Positions 37,401 through 48,885 of a DNA stretch of 64,000 nt are shown piece after piece (position 1 is the stretch's first letter; every line of letters begins with the position of its first letter). The notes beneath the pieces are model-generated. The model did not search any database. It had not been told where the DNA came from and saw only the letters and a list, made by a program, of their open reading frames with translations. The DNA is from Manis javanica (taxonomy: Eukaryota; Chordata; Mammalia; Pholidota; Manidae): contig NC_133167.1 in assembly GCF_040802235.1 (NCBI RefSeq), forward strand, positions 10,036,501 to 10,100,500, given 5' to 3'. A program made the translations under genes and the position numbers.

Positions 37401-38979
37401 ACAAGGAAATGTGGCCGGCATCACTGGCATTCAAGTAAATGCCCCATGCACCTTTCAGATTGGCAGTGATATGCAGTATTGATAAGGCTGGGCAACAGGT
37501 GATCTCAGACACAGTCGGCAAGAGTCTGAATTGTAGTAAATTTGCTGAGTCTATCAAAATTTAAATCTCTACCCAAGAATTCATTTGTAAGCAATTGTTA
37601 CAGAGGATGCTCAGCATTGCATCAAGAAGATATAGCATAAATGCTTATCAATATGGAAATTAATTTTTAAAATTTTATACATATATATACACACACATAG
37701 ATTTATATGTTTATGCTTGTATTTACATTTATATGTATCAAGAGAGAGAATAGAGACAGAATACACACACACACACATACACACACACACACATACATAC
37801 ATATAGCATTGACTTTAACTTCTTAGTTAAGATTAGTTAACTAAGTCTTCTTAGACCACATCTCACCTTTCCAAGCTCTAAGGGCAAGCCAGCCATCCCT
37901 GTCCACCTGCTTGTCATTCCCAAGCCACACTTCCAACCTTCTCGCTAATACCTGTCTCACCCCTCCCAAGATAGCCCCACATACACACACAGTTCAGGGG
38001 CGTTCCTATGTGACTGTCTACAGAAGCTCCCTTATCTTTGGTTTGGCTGCTTTGAAGTGACAACTAAAGATAGCGCTCTAAGCCATGATAACCTAGATCA
38101 CAGAAGCCACAGAGAATAAAGTAAGCACAAAGGCTAAGTCCCAGGAATCACAAAATTAGCCCAAAGATCAGGAAGAAACAGGAGATGGATGCATGTCTTC
38201 ACAAAAATAACTATTTGAGAACATATGCTTCACAAATTACTAGATTCTATAAATGTATGGAAGAAGAGAAAATCATGTATTGAGTCATAAAATTCAGACT
38301 CTGAGAACATATGCATGTATGTACATGTGTACACATATATGCACATATGCATGCACATATATAGGTATGAAATTATTGTATATAACATGTAACACATATT
38401 CACCCTGATATGTATGTATATATAAATAACATGTATAACCTATATGTTAACAACATATATAAACTGATGAATAGGAGTAACATGTAAATATATATAATAT
38501 AGGTTTTATATATGTATATATAAAATGTATATAGTGTCTATTCATTCTAACAATATTTATTAGCAAACTACAATGTGTGCCAAGCACTGAGATCCAATCT
38601 GAATTCAAATCTTCTTCTTAGAGATGGATACAAAAGATGAAGATTAGATAAATAGACCAAAAAGCCAGTAATTCAAGCAGATGTATGGCCAGTATGGCAT
38701 ATCAAGCAGACCTGCTGCTTCTCAAAATACCCATGCCGATGCAATAAAATAAATGCACCATGGACAGGGTCAATGTGATTGATGAGGGAATTTAACATGT
38801 AATTTACTGGACCACGTTTTTAGGTTATCAACTCCCTTTACTGAAATGAACAAACAACTTTAAAGGGAATGGTTAGTTGTAACCATATTTACTATGTGTT
38901 TTTAAAGAGGCTACTGTGTATAGTATCCCAAATCTTTCAAAAAGAATAGAAGTCACCATGTATTGTTACCTCACTGTAT
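37401..38979. other. Gene-free AT-rich sequence with microsatellites
   Basis: No gene is supported. A (CA)n tract with CATA interruptions lies at about 37763-37800, and an AT-rich, TATA/CATA-rich low-complexity stretch at about 38310-38530. Confidence 0.6.
37763..37802. repeat. (CA)n microsatellite, interrupted
   Basis: Tandem CA units interrupted by CATA. The adjacent 37670-37700 stretch is TA/CA-rich too. Confidence 0.85.
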
Positions 38980-39345
38980 CAGTCAGCTAGAGCTGCCGTA
39001 ACAAAATACCAAAGACTGGGTGGCTTCAACAACAAAGATTTATTCTCACAGTTCCAGAGGCTGGACATCTGCGAGCAGGGTGCCAGCACAGTCAAGGGCT
39101 GCTGAGGGCTCTTTTCTTGGTTTGCCGACAGCCACCTCCTTGCTGTGCCTCACAGAGCGGAGGGAGCTCTGGTGTCTCTTCCTCATCTTTAAGGGCACTC
39201 AACGCCATTGTGAGGCCCACACCCTCGGGACCACCTCTAAACCTAATTACCTCCCACAAGCCCCATCTCCAAATACCATCACTTTGGGGGTCAGGGTCCC
39301 AACATAGGAGTCTAGGAGACAGGGAACAATTCAGTCCCTAGAGGT
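38980..39345 (-). mobile_element. MaLR LTR (MLT1-type), antisense
   Basis: A near-complete antisense MLT1: 'gtatcagtcagctagagctg', 'ccaaagactgggtggcttca', 'tattctcacagttccagagg', 'ccccatctccaaataccatc', and the far end 'ggaacaattcagtccctag'. Confidence 0.85.
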
Positions 39346-40118
39346 CACCAGTGCTGCTTGCCTATTTTGTAATTGCAGGCATTGGCCTTGTTGATTAGGT
39401 TTTGTATTATGTTTTTCATACCCACAGATAGACTTGCCAGTGCCAATTCTTCAAAATACACCCCACAATATCATCACTTTCTTGAAGCTCCTCCAGTCCT
39501 TTCCACCCATTCCCCATCCAAGCATGTGGAGTCCCTCCTGCCGTGACACTGCATGTGTCTGTTTGTTATTATTCTGTCTCTCTGTCTCGTGCTCATGGTT
39601 ATTTGTGTATGACTAAATTGTAAATCACCCAACAATGTAATTATTTGTGTATCCCTGACAGCCCCAAACTGTGGAAGGCCATAATTAATGCCACTTCAAT
39701 GAAACTAACTCTAAGAATAAAGCAAAGGAAACTGGTCAGAGTTCATTTTTGCATTTATTAAGAGAGTCTTAGGAGAGCATCTAAAAAGAACCTGTGGTCA
39801 CAGAAAGGATGGAATGCTTAGGTAAAGAACAAAAAACTCATGTATAGCTAGAAAAGAACTTCAAGAAGAAAACGCAGTAGAATTCATCATCTCATTTTGC
39901 TGCATTATAATCAAGATGTTCTCCACCTTTTTCCTTGGATGACATTGTATAAAATGTCCATGTGACCACCTTAACGATTACTTAACAGTTACTTAAACGC
40001 AGAGCATGAGAACCAAGCGCTAAGTGCCTTAAAGCCCAGGTGACAAGGCAGTGGGGAGCAGATGGAAGGAGGAAAGTCTCACCGGCAGAGTGGGCCCCGG
40101 CAGCTGCGGGTCGCCTGC
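39346..40118. other. Gene-free sequence, right part probably 3' flank or UTR of SCYGR copy A
   Basis: No other gene is supported. A minus-strand AATAAA (39754-39759 on plus as TTTATT) lies about 360 bases past the copy A stop, a distance similar to that of the candidate signal for intact copy C (about 375 bases). Confidence 0.4.
39754..39759 (-). terminator. Candidate poly(A) signal for SCYGR copy A
   Basis: AATAAA on the minus strand about 360 bases past the stop. Its placement parallels the candidate signal of copy C. Confidence 0.35.
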
Positions 40119-40367
40119 CTAGCAGCTGCACAGCTACCCACAGCTGCCCTTCCGCCGACAGCAGCCCTGCCCGCAGCCTCAGCCACACGGACCGCAGCCC
40201 CGAGAGCGGCACGTGCAGCAGACCACGGGGACGCGTCAGCAGCCCCCACAGCAGCCGCTGCAGCAGAGGCAGCAGGCTGAACAGCAGCCCCCCGGGTAGC
40301 ACCTGCAGGTGGTGCAGCCACCGCCGTAGCCTCCACAGCTGCAGCCTCCGCAGCCACAGCACCCCAT
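40119..40367 (-). pseudogene. SCYGR/KRTAP28-type gene copy A, three in-frame stops
   Basis: Small Cys/Gly-rich keratin-associated-like protein gene, single exon. The 83-codon frame runs from ATG at 40367 to TAG at 40119 and keeps the family pattern: MGCCGCGGC start, CTTCRCY motif, paired cysteines, GCCGGC. It has premature stops at codons 44 (TGA, where intact copies have TGC), 63 (TGA for TGC) and 78 (TAG). Translation would yield only 43 residues, still cysteine-rich. The TATA-like promoter and 5' UTR block are preserved, so it may still be transcribed. It is divergent to copy B, whose 3' flank it shares ('ctgctccccactg' downstream of both). Family members are expressed in hair follicles; that is family knowledge, not seen here. 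Confidence 0.85.
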
Positions 40368-40449
40368 AGTGTCAGGAGGACTCAGGAGAGGTGAGGAGGA
40401 CTCAGGAGGTGAGGGGGCTGATGCCCTTCCCCTGGGGGTCCTTTAAATA
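40368..40449 (-). promoter_or_regulatory. Core promoter and 5' UTR of SCYGR copy A
   Basis: On the minus strand a TATTTAAAG box (40449-40441 on plus as CTTTAAATA) is followed by the conserved block 'catcagccccctcacctcct' and 'cctgagtcctcctgacac' up to the ATG. The same block precedes copies B and C. Confidence 0.65.
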
Positions 40450-41889
40450 CCATCTCCATGCGCTGAGCCCAGAGCGCGCAGCCAGTGCCTCATCGCTGTT
40501 TATTCCACTGCCTATAAAAGATCTCACGAGGATCAAGTCCTTCCTTGTTGACATCCTGACCAGTTAACCTTTACTTATCTCTTAAATCTATATTTGGATT
40601 AGAACAAACTTCCTAGAGATTTGTGGCCATGAGAAACTAAATGTGCATGTTTTGCCCCAGAGCCTAGAACAGTGCCTGGGTCACTGAGCATATTCAATAG
40701 ATACCTGCTGAATTTCAAATAACTGCCTTAACATATTTAAGAATAATCTTCATTTTTTTTTGTAACCATGATAGTCTGAATCTAGAGTCAGGTAAAAGTC
40801 CTGTGTTTCTGTGTGTATTTCATCATCATCATAAGTTGAAAAAAATCTTGTTTTTTTTCTCTACTGAGATTCATGACTCACCCCTAAGTTACAAAAACCT
40901 CTTCAAAGAAAAAGTGAAAACCAAGATTTAAAAAGGAAAGAACAGGCACCCCTAAATGTCTTCTATCTCATATCATAGCTCATCTCAAAACACAGACACA
41001 CTTTTCCTGGCTGCTCGAGTTTCTTTGTTCACAAGAAGAGCTGCTTAATCATTAAAAATTACACACAAAGTATGTGATCTCAGATGCTAAAAATGTAATT
41101 TTGTACAGCCTGCTCCTAAGCCATCTGCCAAGAGTAAAATTTCTGCTTTGTTAAACAATTTTTATTTGTTCACCAATTGGGTAAGAATAGGAAAGGTGTC
41201 ATCCAGGTGCTGGCCTTCTCTCCTGCCTCTCTCAGGTGTAGGAACTATGGTCAGGCCCGACATTTCAGGGGCTCTATGCAGCTGACTCTACCTGTCTGGC
41301 CTCCATCGCCTGCCCCAGGTACCCAGGTAGCCTGCAGGTGGGACCAGTAGTCCTCGGATGTATGTTCTTGCTTGGCAGTCTTGAGAACTTGGGCCTGCCT
41401 GCCTAGGGCAGGTACACCTGACAACTCACAGAAGGAAACCTGTCCCAGGACTGCACCTTCCGGATCAGACATGCCCCACTTTGGCAGGTCTGAGCTTCCC
41501 CTAAAATGATAGTGTCCCTGGAAGCTCTTTAACAAACTTACCTTTTGAAAACCAGAGAAGAAAGCCTTACAATGCCCTCCCTTGACCTACTTCTCATCCC
41601 CCAGAAGGCGTCAGGATTCCCGCAGCCCCATTTGGTCGCCCAGCACCCTGGACTGTGCAGTGCGCATGGAAATTCATGAAATGTCTGCAGTGGCCCATGG
41701 CTGACATACAGGCAGCACTTTGAGGATCCTGGACTACTTTTGTCCTCCCCTTTGGCAATCATTTTTCTGTCTCTGGAATAAAGTTACAACACAAACAATC
41801 ATCGTAACAGAAAACTCAAGGTTCTCTAAGGAGGCTGCTGTGCTAAAAACAGCAGTGTTATCATGGCACGGGCACCCAGGAAGGAAGTA
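40450..41889. other. Intergenic spacer between divergent SCYGR copies A and B
   Basis: No gene is supported. An L2-like 3' fragment lies at about 40655-40715 ('gagcctagaacagtgcctgg'). The rest is unique-looking sequence that may hold shared regulatory elements for the divergent pair. Confidence 0.5.
40655..40715 (+). repeat. L2 LINE 3' terminal fragment
   Basis: 'agagcctagaacagtgcctg' followed by a 'cattcaatagatacctgctg' type end is the typical L2 3' terminus. Confidence 0.6.
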
Positions 41890-41896
41890 AACACAA

Positions 41897-42019
41897 GGTC
41901 TTGTGACATTCTTCTGTGGAAACTGGGCTAAAAAATAAGGGAGGCTTGGTATATAAGGGGCATCAGACCCCCTCACCTCCTGAATCTCCTCCTCACCTCT
42001 CCTGAGTCCTCCTGACACC
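41897..42019 (+). promoter_or_regulatory. Promoter and 5' UTR of SCYGR copy B
   Basis: TATATAAG at 41950-41957 lies 63-70 bases before the ATG. The following 'catcagaccccctcacctcc' and 'cctgagtcctcctgacacc' block is shared with copies A and C. Further upstream 'ggtcttgtgacattcttc' (41897-41914) is shared with copy D (56526-56544, two differences plus an extra base). This conserved upstream element could be a follicle-specific factor site; that is inference. Confidence 0.7.
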
Positions 42020-42318
42020 ATGGGGTGCTGTGGCTGTGGAGGCTGTGGCTGTGGGAGCTGTGGCTGCCGAACCTGTGGCTGCGGAGGCTGTGCGGAGGCA
42101 GCTGCACCACCTGCAGGTGCTACCGGAGGGGCTGCTGCTCCGCCTGCTGCCCCTGCTGCGTCGGCTGCTGTGGGGGCTGCTGCAGCGTCCCCGTGGTCTG
42201 CTGCACGCGCCGCTGCCGGGGCTGCGGCTCCTGTGGCTGCGGCTGCGGGCAGAGCTGCTGTCAGAGGAAGGGCTGCTGTCAGCAGAAGGGCTGCTGTAAG
42301 CAGTGGAGCGGCTGCTAG
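42020..42318 (+). pseudogene. SCYGR/KRTAP28-type gene copy B, one-base frameshift
   Basis: Single-exon Cys/Gly-rich keratin-associated-like gene. From ATG 42020 the frame gives the family start (MGCCGCGGCGCGSCGCRTC...) for about 24 residues. It then shifts at about 42090-42100, because one base is missing relative to copy C ('ggctgtgcggaggcagctgc' against the 21-base 'ggctgtggcgacggcagct...'). The proper Cys frame continues to TAG at 42318, with a longer C-terminus than copy C (one extra Gly-Cys-Cys-Gln/Lys repeat). In the ATG frame translation would continue as an Ala/Pro-rich tail to 42373 (117 residues). With an intact promoter and a poly(A) signal at 43002, it could be a recent pseudogene, a null allele or an assembly error. 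It is nearly identical to copy C elsewhere. Confidence 0.85.
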
Positions 42319-43001
42319 GCGGGCGGGCGGGTGGCTGGCAGCCGCTGGGGCATCTGCTTGCTCGCACCCCTAAGGCTTCCCTCTTTCCCGCCTGTCTGCT
42401 CCCCACTGTCTCCCTGTCACCTCAACTTCGGGAATTTTCTCACCGGTTGAGTATCCCATACTCAGCAGTGTCAGTGATCCTTCGCCTCTTGAGAGCGATC
42501 GCAGGAATACCTTATGCAGGGACATCCGCGGTGGTAAGAAGGGATCATCGGCCCAGGGTGGCCCCGGTGACGGAAGCACGTGGCGGATACTGACAGGTGG
42601 GCTGTGCCTCGGGGAGTCAGGCCTGGACCCTGCCTCTGGCCGTGGCTGTGTGTGCCAGACTCCCTCAGGGGGCTCCTGTCTGCCACTCCCTGCTCACTTG
42701 GGGCTCCGTGTTGGGACCTTGTGTTCTGTATCTTCTCTTTTTGCTTTGAGTAGCTCAAAATGTCACACCTGAAAATTGTCTAAACCAGTAGAAATAACTA
42801 AATTCAAAGGTGAGAGCACCTCCCAACACCCAAAGAACAGCCAACAGCCTGATCTCAGACCAGTAGGACTGAACTTCTACATATTTCATTCTGCAGCTTT
42901 TGCCCACCGATGTCTGCCTTTCCCATCTTTCAATGCAGCCCTGATTTCTCATTCGCAGTCTTTGTATTTCTCATTATTATGCAGAGACCTACTGAATGTC
43001 T

Positions 43002-43007
43002 AATAAA
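43002..43007 (+). terminator. Candidate poly(A) signal for SCYGR copy B
   Basis: AATAAA about 685 bases past the B stop; the first canonical signal I noticed downstream on this strand. The 42319-43001 stretch between holds no other gene and would be the 3' UTR. Confidence 0.35.
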
Positions 43008-43009
43008 CA

Positions 43010-45059
43010 ATAAGTTGTCCTTAATATATTGACTCACAAAAGCTCTTTATTTGGTGGGGACCTTGGAGGGAGGACAGGCAGGCAGTGTTGTGTCCGGGGA
43101 GGAAAGAGACCTCCCTGAACAGCTTGAATTTATTGTGAGCATGAACTATTTATATAATGGAAGATCAACACCAACCAACATTACGTTTTTGACTAATCTA
43201 TTTCTAATCAATTTTGTGACCTGAAATATATTCTTTTTTTTTTTTCAGGAAGGTCTTAAGTAAACTAACAATAACAGCCCAGCACACAGACAAAGCTTGT
43301 TAAACCTGTCCTAGGCATTGGAATTTCTGCCACAGCTCTCCATGCATAGTCCTTCTTAGGCAAAATGGTTTCATGAAAATATGGATTTCGTATACAACTT
43401 CGATTTTCGGAATAGTATTTTTTCGACAAATGGATTTCCAGAACTGAATTAAAAATCTCATTTATTCACAAAATATTAATTGCCAACTCTAGGTCTACCT
43501 ACCATCTAAATATTCTCTAACAGGAGAACATAAGGGCACTACTCAATCTAGAACTTTATTTTCACATTAAATGGAAACAAATCAACTTTCAGGGCTGTGA
43601 AGCTCTTAGGTGAACTCTGCCATTCCTTTTGCAGAAATGAATTGTCCATAGGCAATCACACACTCCAGGTCCGCCACCACTACCACCTCCATCAGCTTGC
43701 ATTAAATAAGCATGAATGGAGATACCTAGGAATTTGTCCTTCAAACATCTGTTCAACAGTTTTTCCCTGATCCCTAGCTATTTTCAGAGGTGAATAACCA
43801 CCTGTTAGCATTGGCCTGGAGAACAGCCCTTCTCCACCATACTGGTGATAATGCTAAGTGGTACTATTTCTTGGGATGGTAATTTAGCAATCTGCACTTT
43901 GAAAAAAAAGGTTTCCCTTCAACTCAGAAATTTTACTTATTAGGCAAAGACATGCTACTTACAAGGCTATTCATTGCAGTGTAAAGACTAGGAAAAAACT
44001 AAATGTCTGCCACTGAGGTCAGATTACATGTTGTACCTGTAACAGCAGAATGCTGCCCAGCTGCCAAAAAGAATGAGATCGATCTCTGTGAACTTAAGAG
44101 GAACGATTTGAGAGCTATGAAATATTCAAAAGGCCAGGCAAGGTACAGCAAGTACAAGACCATTGGGGTAAATGGAAGCTTATCCCCCAAATTATGACAC
44201 ACAAAGGAAAGGTGTCATCAGTGAGGTGTACGTGAGGGGTTGTGCGTGTGCCTATGGGGAACAACAAGGGCTGTAGGGAGATTTCGGGAAGAAAGAAGAC
44301 CTGACCTGATGGGATCCTGCAGGTTTTTAGGTGGCTTAAGCTCTGCCACACATCGCGGTGTTCCTATGACATTACACCTGGGAAACATGAATATCACAGG
44401 GGCTATAATCGGCAGGGGCAGCAGTGGTCTGAATTCTACTTCGGTGGACTCACTGTATCTGTTCAAGCACACACAGCAGCTCTGGGTCTGAGGCTGAGGG
44501 ATTCCAGAACAACAGAGTCAGTGATAGTGTGACAGTGGCTGCCTTAATTGCGGTGTGGTTTCAGGTGTCTGATTTTCAACTGGCCAAAGACCCCAATGTC
44601 TCAGCTTCCTGTGGGCTAAAAGTAAAGCCATGACAGGGGAAATCAGGGAATTATATTCAAGTTAGCTCAACCTAAAGGTCATTAAATAATTCACCCTAAG
44701 CTTATTCTCTACAGTTCAAATTCATATAGGTCTTGTCCAAAAAGATCAGGGAATTACATCTACAACTATCAGATTCCTATGGAAACACACCCAGAGGAGA
44801 GGGACTTGTCCTCAAACACATTCACAACAGAGGCAGGATTGTTCCAGAATACATGGGACTACCCATTACCATGACTAATAAGAGAACTTCACCAAATGGG
44901 TGAGATGGTGCCGCATAAAGACATGAATTGTTGACTTTACTTCTGTCCTGGTCTGGTTCCACCTCCTTCAGATCACAGAAACTGACATGAAACATTCAAA
45001 GAGAAAAATGAGGCAAACAGAGTGATTTTCTTCTCCTTTAGATTTTTTTCCTGCATTTT
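43010..45059. other. Gene-free sequence with an old L1-like fragment
   Basis: No gene is supported. 43840-44180 resembles an old L1 3' UTR on plus ('aaagactaggaaaaaactaa' and 'gctgccaaaaagaatgagat' phrases). 43020-43130 read on minus ends in a 'ccccaccaaataaagagc' type sequence that could be an LTR end, but this is too weak to call. Confidence 0.45.
43840..44180 (+). mobile_element. Old L1 3' UTR-like fragment
   Basis: 'ggctattcattgcagtgtaa', 'aaaaaactaaatgtctgcca' and 'gctgccaaaaagaatgagat' follow the order of ancient L1M 3' UTRs. Strongly diverged. Confidence 0.5.
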
Positions 45060-45740
45060 AAATAAGTTCAGTGTAAACAGTTTTAAAATATAGAAAATTA
45101 TAAAGGAGAAAATGATTATTGCATATAACCATTTTGCTGTATTTCTTTTCATTGTTTTTCTATGCTCCTACTTTTTCCCAATATTTTTATTTTGGAGAAT
45201 CACAAACCTACAGGAACATTGCCAGAATATTACAAGAAGGTCCTGTATGCCACTCACTTAAGTTCCCCAAGGGTTGACATTTTGTCATAGTTTTAGAGTT
45301 AGTTTTCCCTCACTCATCTGAGAGTACATTATAGAAATGATACTTCACCCCTAAAAATATTAGTACATATTTCCCAAAAGGAATTTTCTCCTACCGAGCT
45401 ACAAGGATCACACTCTAGAAATGTAATAGAGATACATGCTATTGTGTAGTACACAGTCTTCAATTTCCTTAATTATGCCAAGAATGTCTTGCAATTTTCA
45501 TTTACATTTTTAATAATTTTTCAACCTGGATCTAATCAAAGATGTATTTTAAGTCAGTTTTAATCTAGAATGGTCCTCCAACATTTTAACATTTTGCCTT
45601 TGGCCTGGCAAGTTGTTTTGAAGAGGAACCTCAAAAAAAATTTGTCTGGTTCTTCCATTATGACCAGATTCAGGTAAAACATGTTTGCAGGAATAGTACA
45701 AGTGATGTGTTTTTCTCAGAACATGGCAATGAGAAATATG
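45060..45740 (+). repeat. Ancient interspersed repeat, probably L1M 3' UTR
   Basis: Phrases such as 'gagaatcacaaacctacagg', 'gtacatatttcccaaaagga', 'ttttcaacctggatctaatc' and 'ccattatgaccagattcagg' match the order of an old L1M-type 3' UTR that I recall. The family name is uncertain. Confidence 0.45.
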
Positions 45741-46539
45741 TGATTGCAGTTTTTCACATCACTGGTGATATTAAATTTGCTTTTTAGAAATTGTTTTTAT
45801 GACCACATAATAGCAAATAATTTCTATAACTATCTTATCTCCACTGCTAAGATACCTAAACAATTGGACAGGTAGCTAACCATTTAGAAATATAAACCTG
45901 GATATCCCAAATCCCAAGATATAGTCATAGACTTGTGATTTAAAAATTATTATGGAGAGGTCCCATGTGCTATTACCCCAGCTTCCCTCAAAGGTAACAC
46001 CCAAACATAACTACAGAACAATATAAAGAAAACTTTTTATAAAGTAAATGTTTTGCATCACATCAAATCTCCATAAATTCCAGATGGATTTTTTTTACTA
46101 TATCGCAGTACTTACCATAGAGTAGTACAAAATTACGGGAGAAAACTTCAATATTCCTGGAATGTGGAAGGTCTTGTTTAATATGACAACAAGACCAAAA
46201 AATCATAAAGGAAAAAAATTGACAGCTATGATTTATAAAACATTTAAACATTTGCCAAAAACTCAAAGTCTCAAACATTTTGTAACTGGGAAAATTATAT
46301 ATGTTCACATAACAGACAAAAGAGTAATACCTTCACATATAAAAAGTTCTTACAAATTCATATGGGGAAAAAATGTGCAAAGGACAACAATCAGACATTT
46401 TAAAAAGAATCATAAACAAGGGTTCCTTGAAAAATGAATGATTCCCGATGTGGGTCATAAAATGTACAAGATGAGCCCTGAACATCTTGTCACTCCAGAG
46501 AACAAGGAAACTACTAAAAGTAATGGGATTATATTGAGA

Positions 46540-46645
46540 AATATTATTATCATGATTATTTCCATTTTAGGAATCAGGAGACCAGAAAGGTGAAGTCATT
46601 GCACAAATTAATAAACATTAGAACTGGGATTAACCCCGGAAACCT
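46540..46645 (+). repeat. MIR SINE fragment
   Basis: 'ttccattttaggaatcagga', 'gaccagaaaggtgaagtcat' and 'gaactgggattaaccccgga' follow the MIR consensus order. Confidence 0.7.
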
Positions 46646-48615
46646 GGCCCCATGCCTGGGGGTATAATGTTTGTGCATTCATTACAGCATCATTTATAAT
46701 ACAAAGTATTAGAAATAACCTAAAAGTCTGCTTATAGGCGTTTGGTCAAATAAAACTGTGCTACATAGAGTTGACAGTTATTATACAAGCATCAAGCATA
46801 TTTTACTCTCAGACCCTTCGTCTCTGCAACTGCGCATGTACAGTGCCAATATCCCCCTGTAACAGCATGCAGTGTCTGCCAAACAATGGCAAGCTGTGGT
46901 GATGTGCTTTTTGTTACCCGAGTGTCCAGTCCTCTGATTAGTGTGGGGTCACTTTTCCATTTAACGCTGCAATGGTAGTGGCTGCATCCACCCCCAGCTC
47001 TTGGCTGAAATTCGGTCCCTCAGGAGTTGCCCCTACACATCCTGTCGCTCAGCTTGTCCCCAGAGTGCCGGCTCACACACCCAGGCACAGCTCCGGTCTT
47101 CAATTCAAGGTGCTGCCCTCCATTCACCACACCCTCCCCTCCCCCGCATTCCTGGCTGCGGGCCTCTCCATCAGGGAGCCACTCTGTCGCCACCAACCGG
47201 CCACTGGGGGTCCCCGCTTGGCCGGGCCAAGGGCGCTCTGCTGGGAACCACTGCTCTGACACCATTCCCGCTGCTCCCTTCACCTCCTCCATCCCAGGGG
47301 TGCAGCAGGGTTATTCCCCTCAACCTTTCAGAACCCAGATAATTACTACTGGCAAGTCTGTGCAGCAGGTTCAAGGACACAGGAAGCGATTCAAATCACA
47401 GCCAAATACAGAATACAGCATGTTCTTGGACCTGCAGCCTCTGTCCCTGCTCCTAGCACCCTGCTGCCTGCCCAGTAGCGCCAGTCGGCCCCCTCCCTGC
47501 AAAGGGCCGCCTCTACCAACTTTGTCCCCCTTGCAGTCTGACAGGAACCATCATTAAAGACCAAAGAAAGGAGGAGGGTCCCCCCACCCTCCGCAGGGTC
47601 CCAGCCCACAGCCTGTTCTTAAATCCACGTCAGCTCAAGGTCTTGGACAGGGGGACTCTCTGCCACTTTGGGGTAAATCCCACTCTTGATGCTTTTGGAG
47701 TACATTTCAAGTGCCATGTGTATGGGATGCGAATTTATTCCTCTGATGAAAAGTGTCAAACTGTCCAATTCACTGTCACGTCCCCTCCTTCACTGGAGGT
47801 TAACATCACACAGGAACATCTTTTCTAGAGACCTGAGGTCAGTGCTCCAGAACATGTGTGAACATCTGTTTTACCAAGAAGACACACAGTGCCCCCGCCC
47901 AGATCAGGAGGTGCCTGAGTTCTTGCCCAGAAGAGAAGCGTGTCTCCCCACACGGCCCGCATCAGCCGGCACGCTGAAATATCTGACGTCACTGTGCTAG
48001 GTGGGACTCTGGTGTCTGCCTCTGCAAGCGGTGGGGGTGTGGGGGGCACTCCTCTGCCCGTGTACCTACATCAGAGGAGCAGTAATGGGGATTCTCCATG
48101 CCCAAGGCAGTGTCTTAGCCTTTTACAGGAAACATTTTCTGTTCTCACCAAGGTTTTAGAGACCCAGTGGCAGGAGGGAAGAGAGCTGACAACTTAAGCT
48201 TTACAAACTAGACTCTTGATCTTCCCACCAGCACTCCTTTCCCTACCTCCCTCAAAGTGCTTTCCTCACAGACCTACCTTCCCAGTTAATCTTAATTCAC
48301 AGCAACTTCATCCTTCAGTTGCACAGGCAAAGAAGACATTGGAGCCCCCTTCTTTCCTGTCTTCTGCTCTGCCCTGGATTTTCAGCAGATCAGGCTGACA
48401 TTACCAGAACCCAACCCACTCAGCACCTGCACCCCTACCTACTCCACAGCTCCAGCCCCAGTGCCCATGCCCAGCAAGAGCTTCCGCACACTGTGCAGCT
48501 CCCATCCCAGCCCCTTCCGTCATCCATTCACGGTGCTGACCGAAGTGGTCCTGCACAGTGCAGGGCAGGCGCTCTCTAACACAAACCCTCTCCGTCCACA
48601 TTACTCCCAGTCAGA
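46646..48615. other. Gene-free, partly GC-rich sequence
   Basis: No gene is supported. Pro/Ser-rich open frames at 46972-47557 and 47940-48197 overlap on both strands, have no domain and look compositional. 46660-46800 resembles an old L1 3' UTR fragment. Confidence 0.5.
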
Positions 48616-48619
48616 GTTG

Positions 48620-48885
48620 AAGTTTGCAATGACCTGACATGATACCATGAAATGCAATCTTGCTTTTGCCTTGCTGACCTCCCCGCTCCCAGCAGCCTTA
48701 GTGACTGGCCTCTCCACTGTCTAGAAGGCTGTTGTCCCAGACAACTGGACAGTCAATCCCCCCTCACTTTCCAGTCTTTGCTCAGTTGTCACAGTTTAAC
48801 ATTGAAACCCTACCCACCCTCTCTACAGTCCAAATCTCTCCCACTCTGCTCTTTTATATTCCCATGGCATCACATTTTAATATAC
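48620..48885 (+). repeat. L2-like LINE fragment
   Basis: 'ttgccttgctgacctccccg', 'ccagtctttgctcagttgtc' and a following pyrimidine-rich stretch resemble the L2 3' region. Diverged. Confidence 0.45.

Noticed and set aside
37739-37802. Array-like repeated units that could suggest CRISPR-type spacing
   Set aside because: It is a plain interrupted CA microsatellite in a mammalian genome.
38300-38530. Possible matrix-attachment or origin-like AT-rich tract
   Set aside because: TATA/CATA low complexity alone is not evidence of such a function.
42020-42373. Long Ala/Pro-rich and Leu-rich open frames overlapping SCYGR copies A, B and C on both strands
   Set aside because: GGC/TGC-type repeats stay open in all frames (Cys, Ala or Leu readings). 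These are shadows of the Cys frame, except that the ATG frame of B truly runs into one after its frameshift.
47027-47557. 176-codon Pro/Ser-rich open frame in a GC-rich stretch
   Set aside because: Composition-driven, with overlapping frames on both strands and no start or splice support.
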